A DNA stretch of 7,269 nucleotides from SIG587 sp045531585 (GCA_045531585.1 JAZSEH010000026.1:1-7269), one strand, 5' to 3'. Positions 1 through 6,832 are shown, numbered from the stretch's first letter. Numbers and translations are program-made. Notes: generated by a model not told the origin, from the letters alone.

Positions 1-162
1 GGAACGAAGATCGTTCTGAAGGACAAATCCGGAAATATTATTATCGAGTACGCTCCGGAACTGAATTTTGCAGTAGTGATTCTCAGTAGCCCTGACGTAA
101 AGAAGGGAGAATCCTATTCCATCATGGTCGGCTCGGAGACCGGCGAATTTGAGGCAAGCTAA
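1..162 (+). CDS. C-terminal end of a Cthe_2159-like carbohydrate-binding domain protein (5' truncated)
   Basis: An open frame runs from base 1 to a TAA at 160-162 and gives 53 residues, so the start lies outside the window. The visible tail reads GTKIVLKDKSGN, then a segment with YAPE, VILSSPDVKKGESYS and MVGSETGEF. This 'form-an-extended-strand, then SSP-x-hydrophobic-xxGxxYx-hydrophobic' ending is, from my memory of the family, typical of the C-terminus of Cthe_2159-type carbohydrate-binding domain proteins (DUF4353). These are secreted or surface beta-helix proteins of Clostridia thought to bind acidic polysaccharide. No signal peptide or catalytic residue can be judged from this fragment. 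Codons end in C or G more often than in the AT-rich argG start at the other edge. It converges with the minus-strand permease gene and shares its terminator. The coding call is fairly secure, but the family assignment rests on a short tail and is tentative. Confidence 0.6.
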   Translation, partial: GTKIVLKDKSGNIIIEYAPELNFAVVILSSPDVKKGESYSIMVGSETGEFEAS

Positions 163-239
163 TGTAAAAGCACCCAAAAGCAATCGGGAGACTTGATATT
201 AGATTCTAAAAATTTTTCATTTTTTCATAATGTGATATA

Positions 240-275
240 ATAATAAAAGCGTCGCGTTTGCGACGCTTTTATTAT
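240..275. terminator. Bidirectional Rho-independent terminator between convergent genes
   Basis: A perfect 16-bp stem (240-255 with 260-275) closes a 4-base loop GTTT. The core is AAAAGCGTCGC / GCGACGCTTTT. The outer arms are A-rich on one side and T-rich on the other, so a GC-rich stem followed by a U-rich tail forms on both strands. It lies 77 bases after the stop of the plus-strand fragment and 11 bases beyond the stop of the minus-strand permease, so it most likely ends both units. Confidence 0.93.
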
Positions 276-286
276 ATGTATTTTCA

Positions 287-1561
287 CTATATGCCGTACA
301 TAAGCCACAAATAGATATATGCAGGGATTATGGCTGCCATTGTAAAGGGTATGCCTATTTTGAAGAAATCGGAATTTTTAACGGTATAGCCCTCCTTACG
401 AAGAATACCGATACCCGTAATATTGGCAGAGGCGCCAATGGGTGTACAGTTTCCGCCAAGGGTTGCACCTGAAAGCAGACCGAAATACAGTACGGTGGGG
501 TCCACGTTCAAGGCTGCGGCAAGACCTGCAATAACGGGAATCATTGTTGCAACGTACGGTATATTATCAATAAACGCGGAAATCAGCACCGATGCCCACA
601 CAATAACGGTGTAAAGCACGAAAACATTTCCGCCGCCTGCTTTGGCAAGAAGGTTTGCAGCAGCGGTGATAACACCCTGCTCCGAAATGGCACCTATCAT
701 CAGAAAAAGGCCAAGGAGAAGGCCTATGGTTTCAAAGTCAATCTCCTTGAGGGGAGAAATAATGGCGGATATGTTCTTTTTCTTTGCAAAATTATAAACA
801 AGACCTATAACCAATAAACCGCAACAAATAAGACCGTTTGTAACATCAGGCTTATTGGGAATAAATGATGCGGCAATAAGCAACACAATGGTTCCAAGCA
901 GTAATATGGAAGGAACGTAATCGTTAACCCTTGTGCGTTCCTGAGTTTTTGGAATGGCCGCTTTTTCTTTGCGGAAAAGATATGCCAGAATTATTGCAGA
1001 AAGAACTGCACCCAGCTCTACGGCAAAAAATATACCGGGACGGTTCTTATACCAGAAGAAGTCCATAAAGCTCATATCCAGTGCCGAGCCCAGCATAATG
1101 GCAGTGGTATCACCAACCAAGGTGGCGGCGCCCTGTAAATTGGATGAAACCGCAATGGCAATAATAAAAGGAACGGGATTGGTTTTTAGCTTTTTACAAA
1201 TTTCAAGCGCTACAGGCGCAATCATTAAAACCGTTGCAACGTTATCAATAAATGCAGAAATAACGCCTGCAAAAAGCGCCATGGCCACTGCCGCCCACTT
1301 AACGTTAGGAACCTTTTCCATTATTAAATCGGCAAGGAGCTCCGGCATTTTACTTTCAATAAACAAGGCAACAATGCCCATTGTTCCTGCAATCATAAGC
1401 AGAACGTTAAAATCTATTGCTCCAAAAATCTTACCGATTGGCAACATACCCGATACGATAAATATTAAGGCAGAGGCAAGGGCGATATATGGTCTGTACT
1501 TACTGAAAACAAGCATTAAAACATAGGTGACTGCAAAAAGCGCAATAGCTGCATAAATCAT
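287..1561 (-). CDS. ArsB/NhaD-superfamily (SLC13-like) ion permease
   Basis: This is a 424-residue integral membrane protein, a usual length for the ion-transporter superfamily that includes ArsB, NhaD and the SLC13/DASS carriers. The two halves are inverted-repeat related. SAFIDNVATVL (about residues 102-112) is mirrored by SAFIDNIPYVAT (328-339), and SSNLQGAATLVGD (139-151) by GATLGGNCTPIGASAN (365-380). Such paired Asn/Gly-rich re-entrant motifs form the substrate and cation site in this fold. Charged loops occur near 196-212 and 260-275. The start ATG at 1561 has AAAAGGAG at 1572-1579, which overlaps the stop region of the upstream transporter gene 4 bp away, so the two are co-transcribed and probably translationally linked. 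The substrate is not decidable from sequence: Na+/H+ exchange, an anion or a dicarboxylate are all possible. No arsR or arsC neighbour supports arsenite export. The family call is firm; the substrate is unknown. Confidence 0.9.
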   Translation of the reverse strand: MIYAAIALFAVTYVLMLVFSKYRPYIALASALIFIVSGMLPIGKIFGAIDFNVLLMIAGTMGIVALFIESKMPELLADLIMEKVPNVKWAAVAMALFAGVISAFIDNVATVLMIAPVALEICKKLKTNPVPFIIAIAVSSNLQGAATLVGDTTAIMLGSALDMSFMDFFWYKNRPGIFFAVELGAVLSAIILAYLFRKEKAAIPKTQERTRVNDYVPSILLLGTIVLLIAASFIPNKPDVTNGLICCGLLVIGLVYNFAKKKNISAIISPLKEIDFETIGLLLGLFLMIGAISEQGVITAAANLLAKAGGGNVFVLYTVIVWASVLISAFIDNIPYVATMIPVIAGLAAALNVDPTVLYFGLLSGATLGGNCTPIGASANITGIGILRKEGYTVKNSDFFKIGIPFTMAAIIPAYIYLWLMYGI

Positions 1562-1565
1562 AAAA

Positions 1566-3248
1566 TTACATCTCCTTTTGTGAGCCTATAGGATTCACAA
1601 TACTATAACCTATATTTACAAGATGGTCGGCCACACGTTCAAGACCTGCAACGGTAGAAGAATAATAAGGACTGACGTCTATACTGCAATTACCCTCGGC
1701 AAGACGGGCAAAATGACTTGCAGTAAATTCTTTTTTCATCTTGTCAATTTCTTCCTCCAACATGGTCAGCTCAGATAACTCCGCTTTATTTATATTATCG
1801 AATGCATCCTTTGAAATATCAAGCATTCTCATAACCTTTTCTCGCATTTTCCTAACGTCATTTTGTCCATCAACAGAGAACGATACCTTTTTTGCTAACA
1901 TTCCTGCAGCAATTTCGTAGAAATTTTCAGCGTGGTCACCAACGCGCTCAAGGTCATTGATAACGTGGAAATAGGAACCGATAACAAGCTCGTCGCTTTG
2001 CTCCACCGTGGAGGAAAGCTTAATGAGAAACTTCGTTAATGCACCGTTTGTAAAGTCAATCACAGCCTCGTTAGATGCAATTTTTTCACCGTTTTTCAGG
2101 TCTTCCGTCTCCATTGCTTCAAAGGAAAGAGCTATGTTTTCCTCAACCAGGCTAAACATATAGTCCATTTCCTTTTTAACCTGTATAAGTGCAACAGAAG
2201 GCATTGTGAGAAGTCGGTCATCGATATACTTAAGAGTGTGTGCCGCTTCATCAGTTTTCTTATCCTTTATCACCTTACAGGAATAGTCAACCAGTTGCTT
2301 GGCAAAGGGAAGCAACAGGCAGGTTGTGGTCACATTAAAGATAACGTGGAAAATGGAAACACGCATCTGCAATGACATAGGATCGCTACCGGGGAATATG
2401 GAAACGAGCATATTTACAACAGGTTCTCTGAACAGCCAGATAATAGCCGTAAATAAACCGGTTCCGATAACGTTGAAGGTAAAATGTATAAGAGCTACAC
2501 GCTTGGAGTTTGCATTTGCTCCCACCGAAGCAAGAAGCGCCGTTACACAGGTACCGATATTAGCACCAAGTATGATAAACAATGCCAGATCAAGCGGTAA
2601 AACGCCTGTGCCAACCATTGTAATAACAACACCTGTGGCTGCCGAAGAGCTTTGAATAAGGCCTGTAAATACAACACCAACCAGTATTAAGAGCAACGGA
2701 AAATCAATGTTCTTAAAAACCTCCGTAAACATATCTTTAACAAGCGGATTTCCAAAAGCCTGTTCACTGCTCATTACTTCAAGTCCAACGAAAATCATAC
2801 CTAAGCCGCTGCAAAGGCTACCTGCAAGCTTAATCTTTTCCTTTTTGGAAAAGCCCATCATAACACCGGCAAAAGCAAGTAGATACATTGCCATATTAAA
2901 ATAATCATTTTTAAGGGCAACGAGAACACCTGTGATGGTTGTTCCGATATTGGCACCCATAATAATGGGAGTTGCCTGCATTAAGGTCATAACACCGGCA
3001 TTAACAAGACCGATAACCATAACCGATGTGGCAGAGGAGCTTTGAATAATTGCCGTTACTCCCGCACCAATACCGACACCTGAAAAACGGTTATTACTGA
3101 TTTTTTCAAGAAATCGTTTCATACCATGGCCGGCACTCTTTTCCAAGGCATCGCCCATAAAGTTCATACCGACAATGAAAACACCCACACCTGCAAGCAA
3201 CCAAATAAGACTACCTATCAGTTGCATAATTTCTTCCGTTGATAACAT
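1566..3248 (-). CDS. Na/Pi cotransporter family protein with C-terminal PhoU domain
   Basis: The 560-residue product joins an NptA/SLC34-type membrane domain to a cytoplasmic PhoU-like domain, a common bacterial architecture and length. The membrane part (about 1-325) holds the duplicated signature: QSSSATS at 69-75 and QSSSAATG at 199-206, each followed by GANIGT (98-103 and 228-233). The PhoU part (about 340-550) shows two helical repeats with DLERVGDHAEN (432-442) and GLERVADHLVNIG (535-547), which in PhoU bind metal. The expected role is sodium-driven phosphate uptake, or phosphate homeostasis gated by the PhoU part. The start was set at the ATG at 3248 (MLSTEEIMQ) because AAAGGAG precedes it by 6 bases and the membrane domain begins directly. 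An upstream ATG at 3305 would add 19 residues (rich in Arg, Lys, Cys and Phe) that do not look like this family. It is followed 4 bp later by the ArsB/NhaD-type permease. Confidence 0.93.
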   Translation of the reverse strand: MLSTEEIMQLIGSLIWLLAGVGVFIVGMNFMGDALEKSAGHGMKRFLEKISNNRFSGVGIGAGVTAIIQSSSATSVMVIGLVNAGVMTLMQATPIIMGANIGTTITGVLVALKNDYFNMAMYLLAFAGVMMGFSKKEKIKLAGSLCSGLGMIFVGLEVMSSEQAFGNPLVKDMFTEVFKNIDFPLLLILVGVVFTGLIQSSSAATGVVITMVGTGVLPLDLALFIILGANIGTCVTALLASVGANANSKRVALIHFTFNVIGTGLFTAIIWLFREPVVNMLVSIFPGSDPMSLQMRVSIFHVIFNVTTTCLLLPFAKQLVDYSCKVIKDKKTDEAAHTLKYIDDRLLTMPSVALIQVKKEMDYMFSLVEENIALSFEAMETEDLKNGEKIASNEAVIDFTNGALTKFLIKLSSTVEQSDELVIGSYFHVINDLERVGDHAENFYEIAAGMLAKKVSFSVDGQNDVRKMREKVMRMLDISKDAFDNINKAELSELTMLEEEIDKMKKEFTASHFARLAEGNCSIDVSPYYSSTVAGLERVADHLVNIGYSIVNPIGSQKEM

Positions 3249-3254
3249 ATATTT

Positions 3255-3261
3255 CTCCTTT
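3255..3261 (-). promoter_or_regulatory. Ribosome binding site fixing the start of the Na/Pi cotransporter
   Basis: On the minus strand this reads AAAGGAG, six bases upstream of the ATG at 3246-3248. The in-frame ATG at 3305 lacks a comparable site (only GAAAGA-type purines), so this element decides the shorter 560-residue product. Confidence 0.8.
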
Positions 3262-3342
3262 CGGCAGGGTTGAAAACGAAATTCTAAACTCCCGCATTTT
3301 ATCATTCTTTCGATTAAGATATGGTAAATAATAAAATGTTTT

Positions 3343-4149
3343 TTACACGTTCAATCGAGAACCCCTACCAAGCTCAACGTTTCTTTTATATGACGCCTTT
3401 ACAGTATCTATACCTATTTCGGTAAGCCTCGCCTCGTTTAAAACCTTTACTCCCTCAAGGGTGCTTCCCCCCGGCGAGCAAACGGCTATGCGCAGTTCCT
3501 CAGGTGTCTTGTCTGAGGTAAGAGCAAGTCGGGCGGCACCCGCCATTGTGGCGGCGGCGTATTTTACCGCCTTATCCCGCGGCAGACCGCAAGCCTCGCC
3601 ACCCTGAGCCAAGGCCTCAATAAACATATACATAAAGGCAGGACCGCAGCCTGAAACCGAGCAGCCTGCATCCATAAGCTCCTCGTCCAACGCATCCAGC
3701 ATTCCGCCAAAGCGCATATCGGAAACAAAGTCCTTAATATCCTGCTCACCTACAAGAGAGTTAGCACAGTAAAGTATCATTCCCTCACTCACGCTTACAG
3801 GTGTGTTGGGCATAATTCTTATAACGGGAATATCTCCCCCTGCCATTTCACAAATCTTATCTGTGGTAAGCCCTGCCGCCATTGATATGAGCAGGGGCTT
3901 TTTTTCTTTAAGAATGTCCTTTATACTGCCGAGCATTTCCTCCATTACCTGAGGCTTTACTCCCAGAAATATCCGCTCACATCCCGAAGCTACATCACTG
4001 TTTGTACCGCTTTTAACGCCAAGCTCATCCGCTAAGGCTTGTGCCTTTTGGGTGCTGAAATCGGCAAGGACAATATCCTTAGTTGTTTTTGAAAGGGCAC
4101 AGGCAAGGGCGCCGCCCATATTGCCGCAGCCTATAAAACCATATTTCAT
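3343..4149 (-). CDS. proC: Pyrroline-5-carboxylate reductase
   Basis: ProC catalyses the last step of proline synthesis, the NAD(P)H-dependent reduction of 1-pyrroline-5-carboxylate to L-proline in the cytoplasm. The 268-residue length is normal. The Rossmann dinucleotide loop GCGNMGG lies at 7-13, GVKPQ at 63-67 and RIMPNTP at 111-117. The C-terminal dimerisation/active-site domain carries SGCGPAF (166-172) and the family signature SPGGSTLEG (225-233). In many well-studied homologues the segment reads SGSGPA. The Cys here replaces a small polar residue, and I recall it as common in clostridial ProC rather than a defect. The ATG at 4149 lies 5 bp beyond the proA stop. Its GAGG (4158-4161) sits just before the proA stop codon, implying coupled translation. 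It is the third gene of a complete proBAC set. Confidence 0.97.
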   Translation of the reverse strand: MKYGFIGCGNMGGALACALSKTTKDIVLADFSTQKAQALADELGVKSGTNSDVASGCERIFLGVKPQVMEEMLGSIKDILKEKKPLLISMAAGLTTDKICEMAGGDIPVIRIMPNTPVSVSEGMILYCANSLVGEQDIKDFVSDMRFGGMLDALDEELMDAGCSVSGCGPAFMYMFIEALAQGGEACGLPRDKAVKYAAATMAGAARLALTSDKTPEELRIAVCSPGGSTLEGVKVLNEARLTEIGIDTVKASYKRNVELGRGSRLNV

Positions 4150-4154
4150 ATATA

Positions 4155-5405
4155 CTACCTCACATTTCCGTTGGATACAATGATATACTTATAGGTGTTA
4201 AGCTCCCTAAGCCCCATAGGGCCCCTTGCGTGAAGCTTCTGGGTGGAGATACCCATTTCACAGCCAAGGCCGAACTCACCGCCATCGGTAAAGCGGGTGG
4301 AGGTATTTACGTACACAGCGGCGCTGTCTACCCCCTGCATAAACTTGGCCTTAGCGAAATCGTCCTCAGTTATAATTGCCTCACTGTGGCCCGTTGAGTG
4401 TTCAGAGATATGGTCTATGGCCTCCTGTACGTCTTCAACACATTTTACAGCCAATATATAATCAAGAAATTCGGTATCAAAATCCGTTTCTCCTGCAGGG
4501 GTACCCTCTATTATCTGTGCGGAAAAAGCGTCAAGTCGAAGCTCCACAGGGGTAAGTCCTGCTTCTGTCCTTTTATCCACAAGGCGGTCTTTAAGCAAAG
4601 GTAAAAACTCCTGCGCTATAGCCTTATCCACAAGCAATACCTCCTCAGCATTGCAAACGCTGGGGCGGCTTGTTTTAGCGTTATCTATAATATTAAGAGC
4701 CATATCAAAATCGGCGGTTTTTTCCACGTAAACGTGACAGATACCAGTACCCGTTTGAATACAGGGCACGGTGGCATTCTTAACACAGGCGTTTATAAGG
4801 CCTGCACCGCCTCTGGGAATAAGCAGGTCAACGTAACCGTTTGCAGTCATAAGGTCGTTTGCGCTTTGTCTTGTTGTATCGGTTACAAGATTTACCGCAT
4901 AGGGTGTAACCCCTGCCTTTTCAAGACCTGAGCGCAAGGCATTAACAATAGCGCAAGCAGAATTAAAGGCCTCCTTACCGCCACGAAGCACGCAGACGTT
5001 ACCGCTTTTAAGGGCAAGGGCGGCGGCATCACTTGTAACGTTGGGACGGCTTTCGTAAATAATGGCAACCACGCCCATAGGAACGCTTACCTTGGTTATT
5101 TTAAGCCCGTCCTCCCTTGTGTTGCTCTCAAGCACTCTGCCCACAGGGTCAGGCAGAGCCGCAACCTCGTTTATTCCCTTTGCCATAGCGGCAATACGGT
5201 CATAGGTAAGTCTCAGGCGGTCTATCATTACATCACTAACCGTTCCCTTGGCCTTTTCTATATCCTGAGCATTGGCTTTAAGAATATCATTGGCATTATC
5301 AAGCAAGGCCTGAGCCATAAGCGCCAGAGCCTTGTTTTTTTGTGCCTCACTTAAATTTGCTATTTCCTTTTTTGCCGCCTTTGCGGCTTTAAGCATTTGT
5401 TCCAT
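4155..5405 (-). CDS. proA: Glutamate-5-semialdehyde dehydrogenase (gamma-glutamyl phosphate reductase)
   Basis: ProA reduces L-glutamyl-5-phosphate with NADPH to glutamate-5-semialdehyde, which cyclises to pyrroline-5-carboxylate. The 416-residue length is standard. It has an aldehyde-dehydrogenase fold: cofactor-binding segment with YESRPNVTSDAAA (117-129) and LRGGKEA (140-146), IPRGG at 196-200, and the catalytic cysteine Cys251 in SRPSVCNAEE. The ProA hallmark RFTDGGEFGLG (371-381) is followed by GISTQKLHARGPMGL (385-399). No key residue is missing. The ATG at 5405 overlaps the proB stop in TAATG, with GGAG in the last codons of proB acting as its ribosome site, so stoichiometric, translationally coupled expression with ProB is likely. 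This fits the channelling of the labile glutamyl phosphate proposed for ProB-ProA. Confidence 0.98.
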   Translation of the reverse strand: MEQMLKAAKAAKKEIANLSEAQKNKALALMAQALLDNANDILKANAQDIEKAKGTVSDVMIDRLRLTYDRIAAMAKGINEVAALPDPVGRVLESNTREDGLKITKVSVPMGVVAIIYESRPNVTSDAAALALKSGNVCVLRGGKEAFNSACAIVNALRSGLEKAGVTPYAVNLVTDTTRQSANDLMTANGYVDLLIPRGGAGLINACVKNATVPCIQTGTGICHVYVEKTADFDMALNIIDNAKTSRPSVCNAEEVLLVDKAIAQEFLPLLKDRLVDKRTEAGLTPVELRLDAFSAQIIEGTPAGETDFDTEFLDYILAVKCVEDVQEAIDHISEHSTGHSEAIITEDDFAKAKFMQGVDSAAVYVNTSTRFTDGGEFGLGCEMGISTQKLHARGPMGLRELNTYKYIIVSNGNVR

Positions 5406-6175
5406 TATTTTTTCTCCGCAAAGAATTTTGTGCCTACGCTTTCCCCATCTATTATGTTATAGAGCTTTTCGGGGGTGGCACCGTTGGTTATTATCATATC
5501 ACAGCCGCAGTCCATACAAATTTTTGCGGCATTAAGCTTTGTTACCATACCGCCTGTACCGAGGGCGGTTCCGTTACCCCCTGCAAGGGCGGTTATTTTA
5601 TCGTCTATGGTATATACCTCGCTTATAAGCTTTGCATCCGTATCCTTGTGGGGGTCGGCAGTATAGAGCCCCTCTATATCCGAAAGAAGGACCAGAAGGT
5701 CGGCCTTAACGCTGGAGGCCACTATAGCGGCCAGCGTATCATTATCGCCTATAACTATTTCATCAGTGCCTACGGTATCATTTTCATTTATAATAGGCAG
5801 GGCGCCAAGCTCAATAAGGCGGTTTAATGTGTTACTGAAGTTTTCGTGACGGTGGTCGTTTTCAATATCCGCACCCGTTATAAGAAGCTGTGCAACGGTA
5901 TGGTTGTACTCGCTGAAAAGCTTATCGTAGGTATACATAAGCTCACATTGACCCACCGCTGCAGCGGCCTGCTTGGTGGGGATATCGGCAGGACGGCAGG
6001 CAAGACCCAGCTTTCCAATGCCCATTCCTATAGCGCCTGAGGATACCATTATAACCTCATTTCCTGCGTTTTTTATGTCACTAAGTACCTTGCAAATCTC
6101 CTCCACACGACGAATGTTAAGATGACCCGTTGAGTGGGCTAAGGTGCTTGTACCGATTTTAATTACTATTCTCAT
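5405..6175 (-). CDS. proB: Glutamate 5-kinase, short form without PUA domain
   Basis: ProB phosphorylates L-glutamate with ATP to glutamyl-5-phosphate, the committed and usually proline-inhibited step. The 256-residue product is only the amino acid kinase domain: KIGTST at 6-11 (phosphate-binding), VSSGAIGMG at 44-52, PIINENDTV at 127-135, GDNDTL at 143-148, LLSDIEGLYTADP at 163-175 and GTGGMVTKLNAAK at 206-218. The roughly 110-residue C-terminal PUA domain of E. coli-type enzymes is absent. This is a known natural variant, not a truncation here, because the frame ends cleanly in the proA overlap. The ATG at 6175 was chosen because it starts directly with the kinase strand (MRIVIKIG) and has GAGGTGA 5 bases upstream. 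A TTG at 6199 would place that site inside the gene. It is the first gene of proBAC, driven by the promoter at 6204-6232. Confidence 0.97.
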   Translation of the reverse strand: MRIVIKIGTSTLAHSTGHLNIRRVEEICKVLSDIKNAGNEVIMVSSGAIGMGIGKLGLACRPADIPTKQAAAAVGQCELMYTYDKLFSEYNHTVAQLLITGADIENDHRHENFSNTLNRLIELGALPIINENDTVGTDEIVIGDNDTLAAIVASSVKADLLVLLSDIEGLYTADPHKDTDAKLISEVYTIDDKITALAGGNGTALGTGGMVTKLNAAKICMDCGCDMIITNGATPEKLYNIIDGESVGTKFFAEKK

Positions 6176-6180
6176 AGCTC

Positions 6181-6187
6181 TCACCTC
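6181..6187 (-). promoter_or_regulatory. Ribosome binding site of proB
   Basis: The minus strand reads GAGGTGA here, followed by GAGCT and the ATG at 6175. The placement supports the 256-residue start over the in-frame TTG at 6199. Confidence 0.75.
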
Positions 6188-6203
6188 GTATGTAATCAAA
6201 GTT

Positions 6204-6232
6204 ATTATACACCTTATTTTGTGAAATTACAA
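6204..6232 (-). promoter_or_regulatory. Predicted sigma-A promoter of the proBAC operon
   Basis: On the minus strand, TTGTAA (6227-6232) is separated by exactly 17 bases from a consensus TATAAT (6204-6209). The expected transcript start near 6197 leaves a leader of only about 22 bases before the proB ATG. That is just enough for the ribosome site and leaves no room for a T-box or other riboswitch, so any proline control would be at transcription initiation or by feedback on the kinase. Confidence 0.7.
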
Positions 6233-6255
6233 AGGTTTTTCTTAATTTGTATAAA
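6227..6255 (+). promoter_or_regulatory. Predicted sigma-A promoter of tspO
   Basis: On the plus strand, TTACAA (6227-6232) precedes TATAAA (6250-6255) by 17 bases. The -35 is a weak match to TTGACA, but spacing and -10 are good, and the leader to the tspO ATG would be about 34 bases. Its -35 hexamer is the same six base pairs used by the opposing proB promoter. Confidence 0.45.
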
Positions 6256-6283
6256 ATTATATATATGAACGTATATTTATACA
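6248..6283. repeat. AT-rich inverted repeat over the tspO -10 region
   Basis: TGTATAAA (6248-6255) and TTTATACA (6276-6283) form a perfect 8-bp inverted repeat with a 20-base spacer. One arm includes the predicted -10 of tspO and the other abuts its ribosome binding site. It could be an operator dyad or a leader hairpin, but in such AT-rich sequence chance is also a fair explanation. Confidence 0.3.
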
Positions 6284-6295
6284 GAGGTGTTTTTA

Positions 6296-6769
6296 ATGAA
6301 AATTAACTGGAAAAAGCTTATTCTCTGCATAGCAATTCCCCTTCTTGTGGGCGGTCTTTCGGCGTTGCTTACAAGAAATTCCATGGAGGCCTTTTCTACC
6401 CTTGAAAAGCCGCCTCTTTCCCCTCCCGGTTGGTTGTTCCCCGTTGTATGGACAATTCTTTATATACTTATGGGCATAGCTTCCTACCTTGTGAGCACCG
6501 CTAAGGCGCCGGGCACGGCTAAGGACTCGGCACTGGCTGTATATGCCATAAGCCTTGTTTTTAACTTCTTTTGGTCCATTATTTTCTTTAAAATGGAAAT
6601 GTATCTCTTTGCGTTTTTCTGGCTTGTTGCCCTTTGGCTGCTTATACTCTGGACGGCTGTGCTTTTCGGAAGAATAAACAAAACCGCGGGTCTGCTTATG
6701 GTACCCTATCTTTTATGGGTGACCTTTGCAGGGTATCTTAATTTCGGAATATATTTGCTGAACAAATGA
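6296..6769 (+). CDS. tspO: TspO/MBR family membrane protein (tryptophan-rich sensory protein)
   Basis: The product is a 157-residue membrane protein of normal length for the TspO/MBR family (bacterial relatives of the mitochondrial translocator protein), which bind porphyrins and act in stress signalling. Five hydrophobic helices can be placed near 8-26, 45-66, 77-97, 101-123 and 128-152. The first loop and second helix carry the hallmark KPPLSPPGWLFPVVWTILY (38-56). NFFWSIIFF (90-98) and PYLLWVTFAGYLN (137-149) match the conserved Trp-rich helices 3 and 5 that line the ligand pocket. The ATG at 6296 is preceded by AGAGGTG (6283-6289). The in-frame GTG at 6287 is inside that site and is therefore not the start. 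It is divergent from proB and shares the promoter region. No convincing terminator follows its stop, and the tRNA promoter begins 21 bases later. The ligand and physiological role in this organism are unknown. Confidence 0.95.
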   Translation: MKINWKKLILCIAIPLLVGGLSALLTRNSMEAFSTLEKPPLSPPGWLFPVVWTILYILMGIASYLVSTAKAPGTAKDSALAVYAISLVFNFFWSIIFFKMEMYLFAFFWLVALWLLILWTAVLFGRINKTAGLLMVPYLLWVTFAGYLNFGIYLLNK

Positions 6770-6790
6770 TAAATTTTTTGTTTTTTAAGG

Positions 6791-6819
6791 TTGACAACGG
6801 GATTTTATTATGCTAAAAT
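6791..6819 (+). promoter_or_regulatory. Strong extended -10 promoter of the tRNA-Ser pair
   Basis: A perfect TTGACA (6791-6796) is followed by a 17-base spacer ending in TGC (TG at 6811-6812) and TAAAAT (6814-6819). This is an extended -10 element with five of six -10 matches. The start of transcription would fall around 6826, a few bases before the first tRNA. Confidence 0.85.
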
Positions 6820-6832
6820 GATTTAGTCTCTT

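Noticed and set aside
231..241. A TATAAT-like element with upstream TGTG just before the terminator
   Set aside because: There is no matching -35 at 16-18 bases, only T-rich sequence. Transcription would start in the terminator hairpin and no plus-strand gene follows.
954..1526. A 190-codon plus-strand open frame
   Set aside because: It lies wholly inside the well-supported permease gene on the opposite strand, and its composition (runs of Ala, Ile, Thr and Lys) is typical of a shadow of a membrane protein gene. No ribosome site is visible.
3249..3305. A 19-residue N-terminal extension of the Na/Pi cotransporter starting at the ATG at 3305
   Set aside because: The ATG at 3248 has AAAGGAG at ideal distance and begins at the normal start of the membrane domain. 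The extension is rich in Arg, Lys, Cys and Phe, unlike the family.
3306..3328. A possible minus-strand promoter for the transporter pair (TTTACC at 3323-3328 with GATAAA or TAAAAT about 19-21 bases downstream)
   Set aside because: Spacing is too long and both hexamers are poor matches, so I cannot separate it from AT-rich background.
6176..6199. A TTG start for proB at 6199, adding 8 residues
   Set aside because: It would put the GAGGTGA ribosome site inside the gene and falls on the predicted transcription start region. The ATG at 6175 begins exactly at the first kinase strand.
6176..6203. A proline T-box or other riboswitch upstream of proB
   Set aside because: The predicted transcript leader is only about 22 bases, and no T-box sequence, specifier stem or terminator-antiterminator pair is present.
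6761..6782. A possible terminator after tspO (AACAAA pairing with TTTGTT, followed by T's)
   Set aside because: The stem is only 6 bp and nearly all A-T, and it overlaps the stop codon. It is not stable enough to call.
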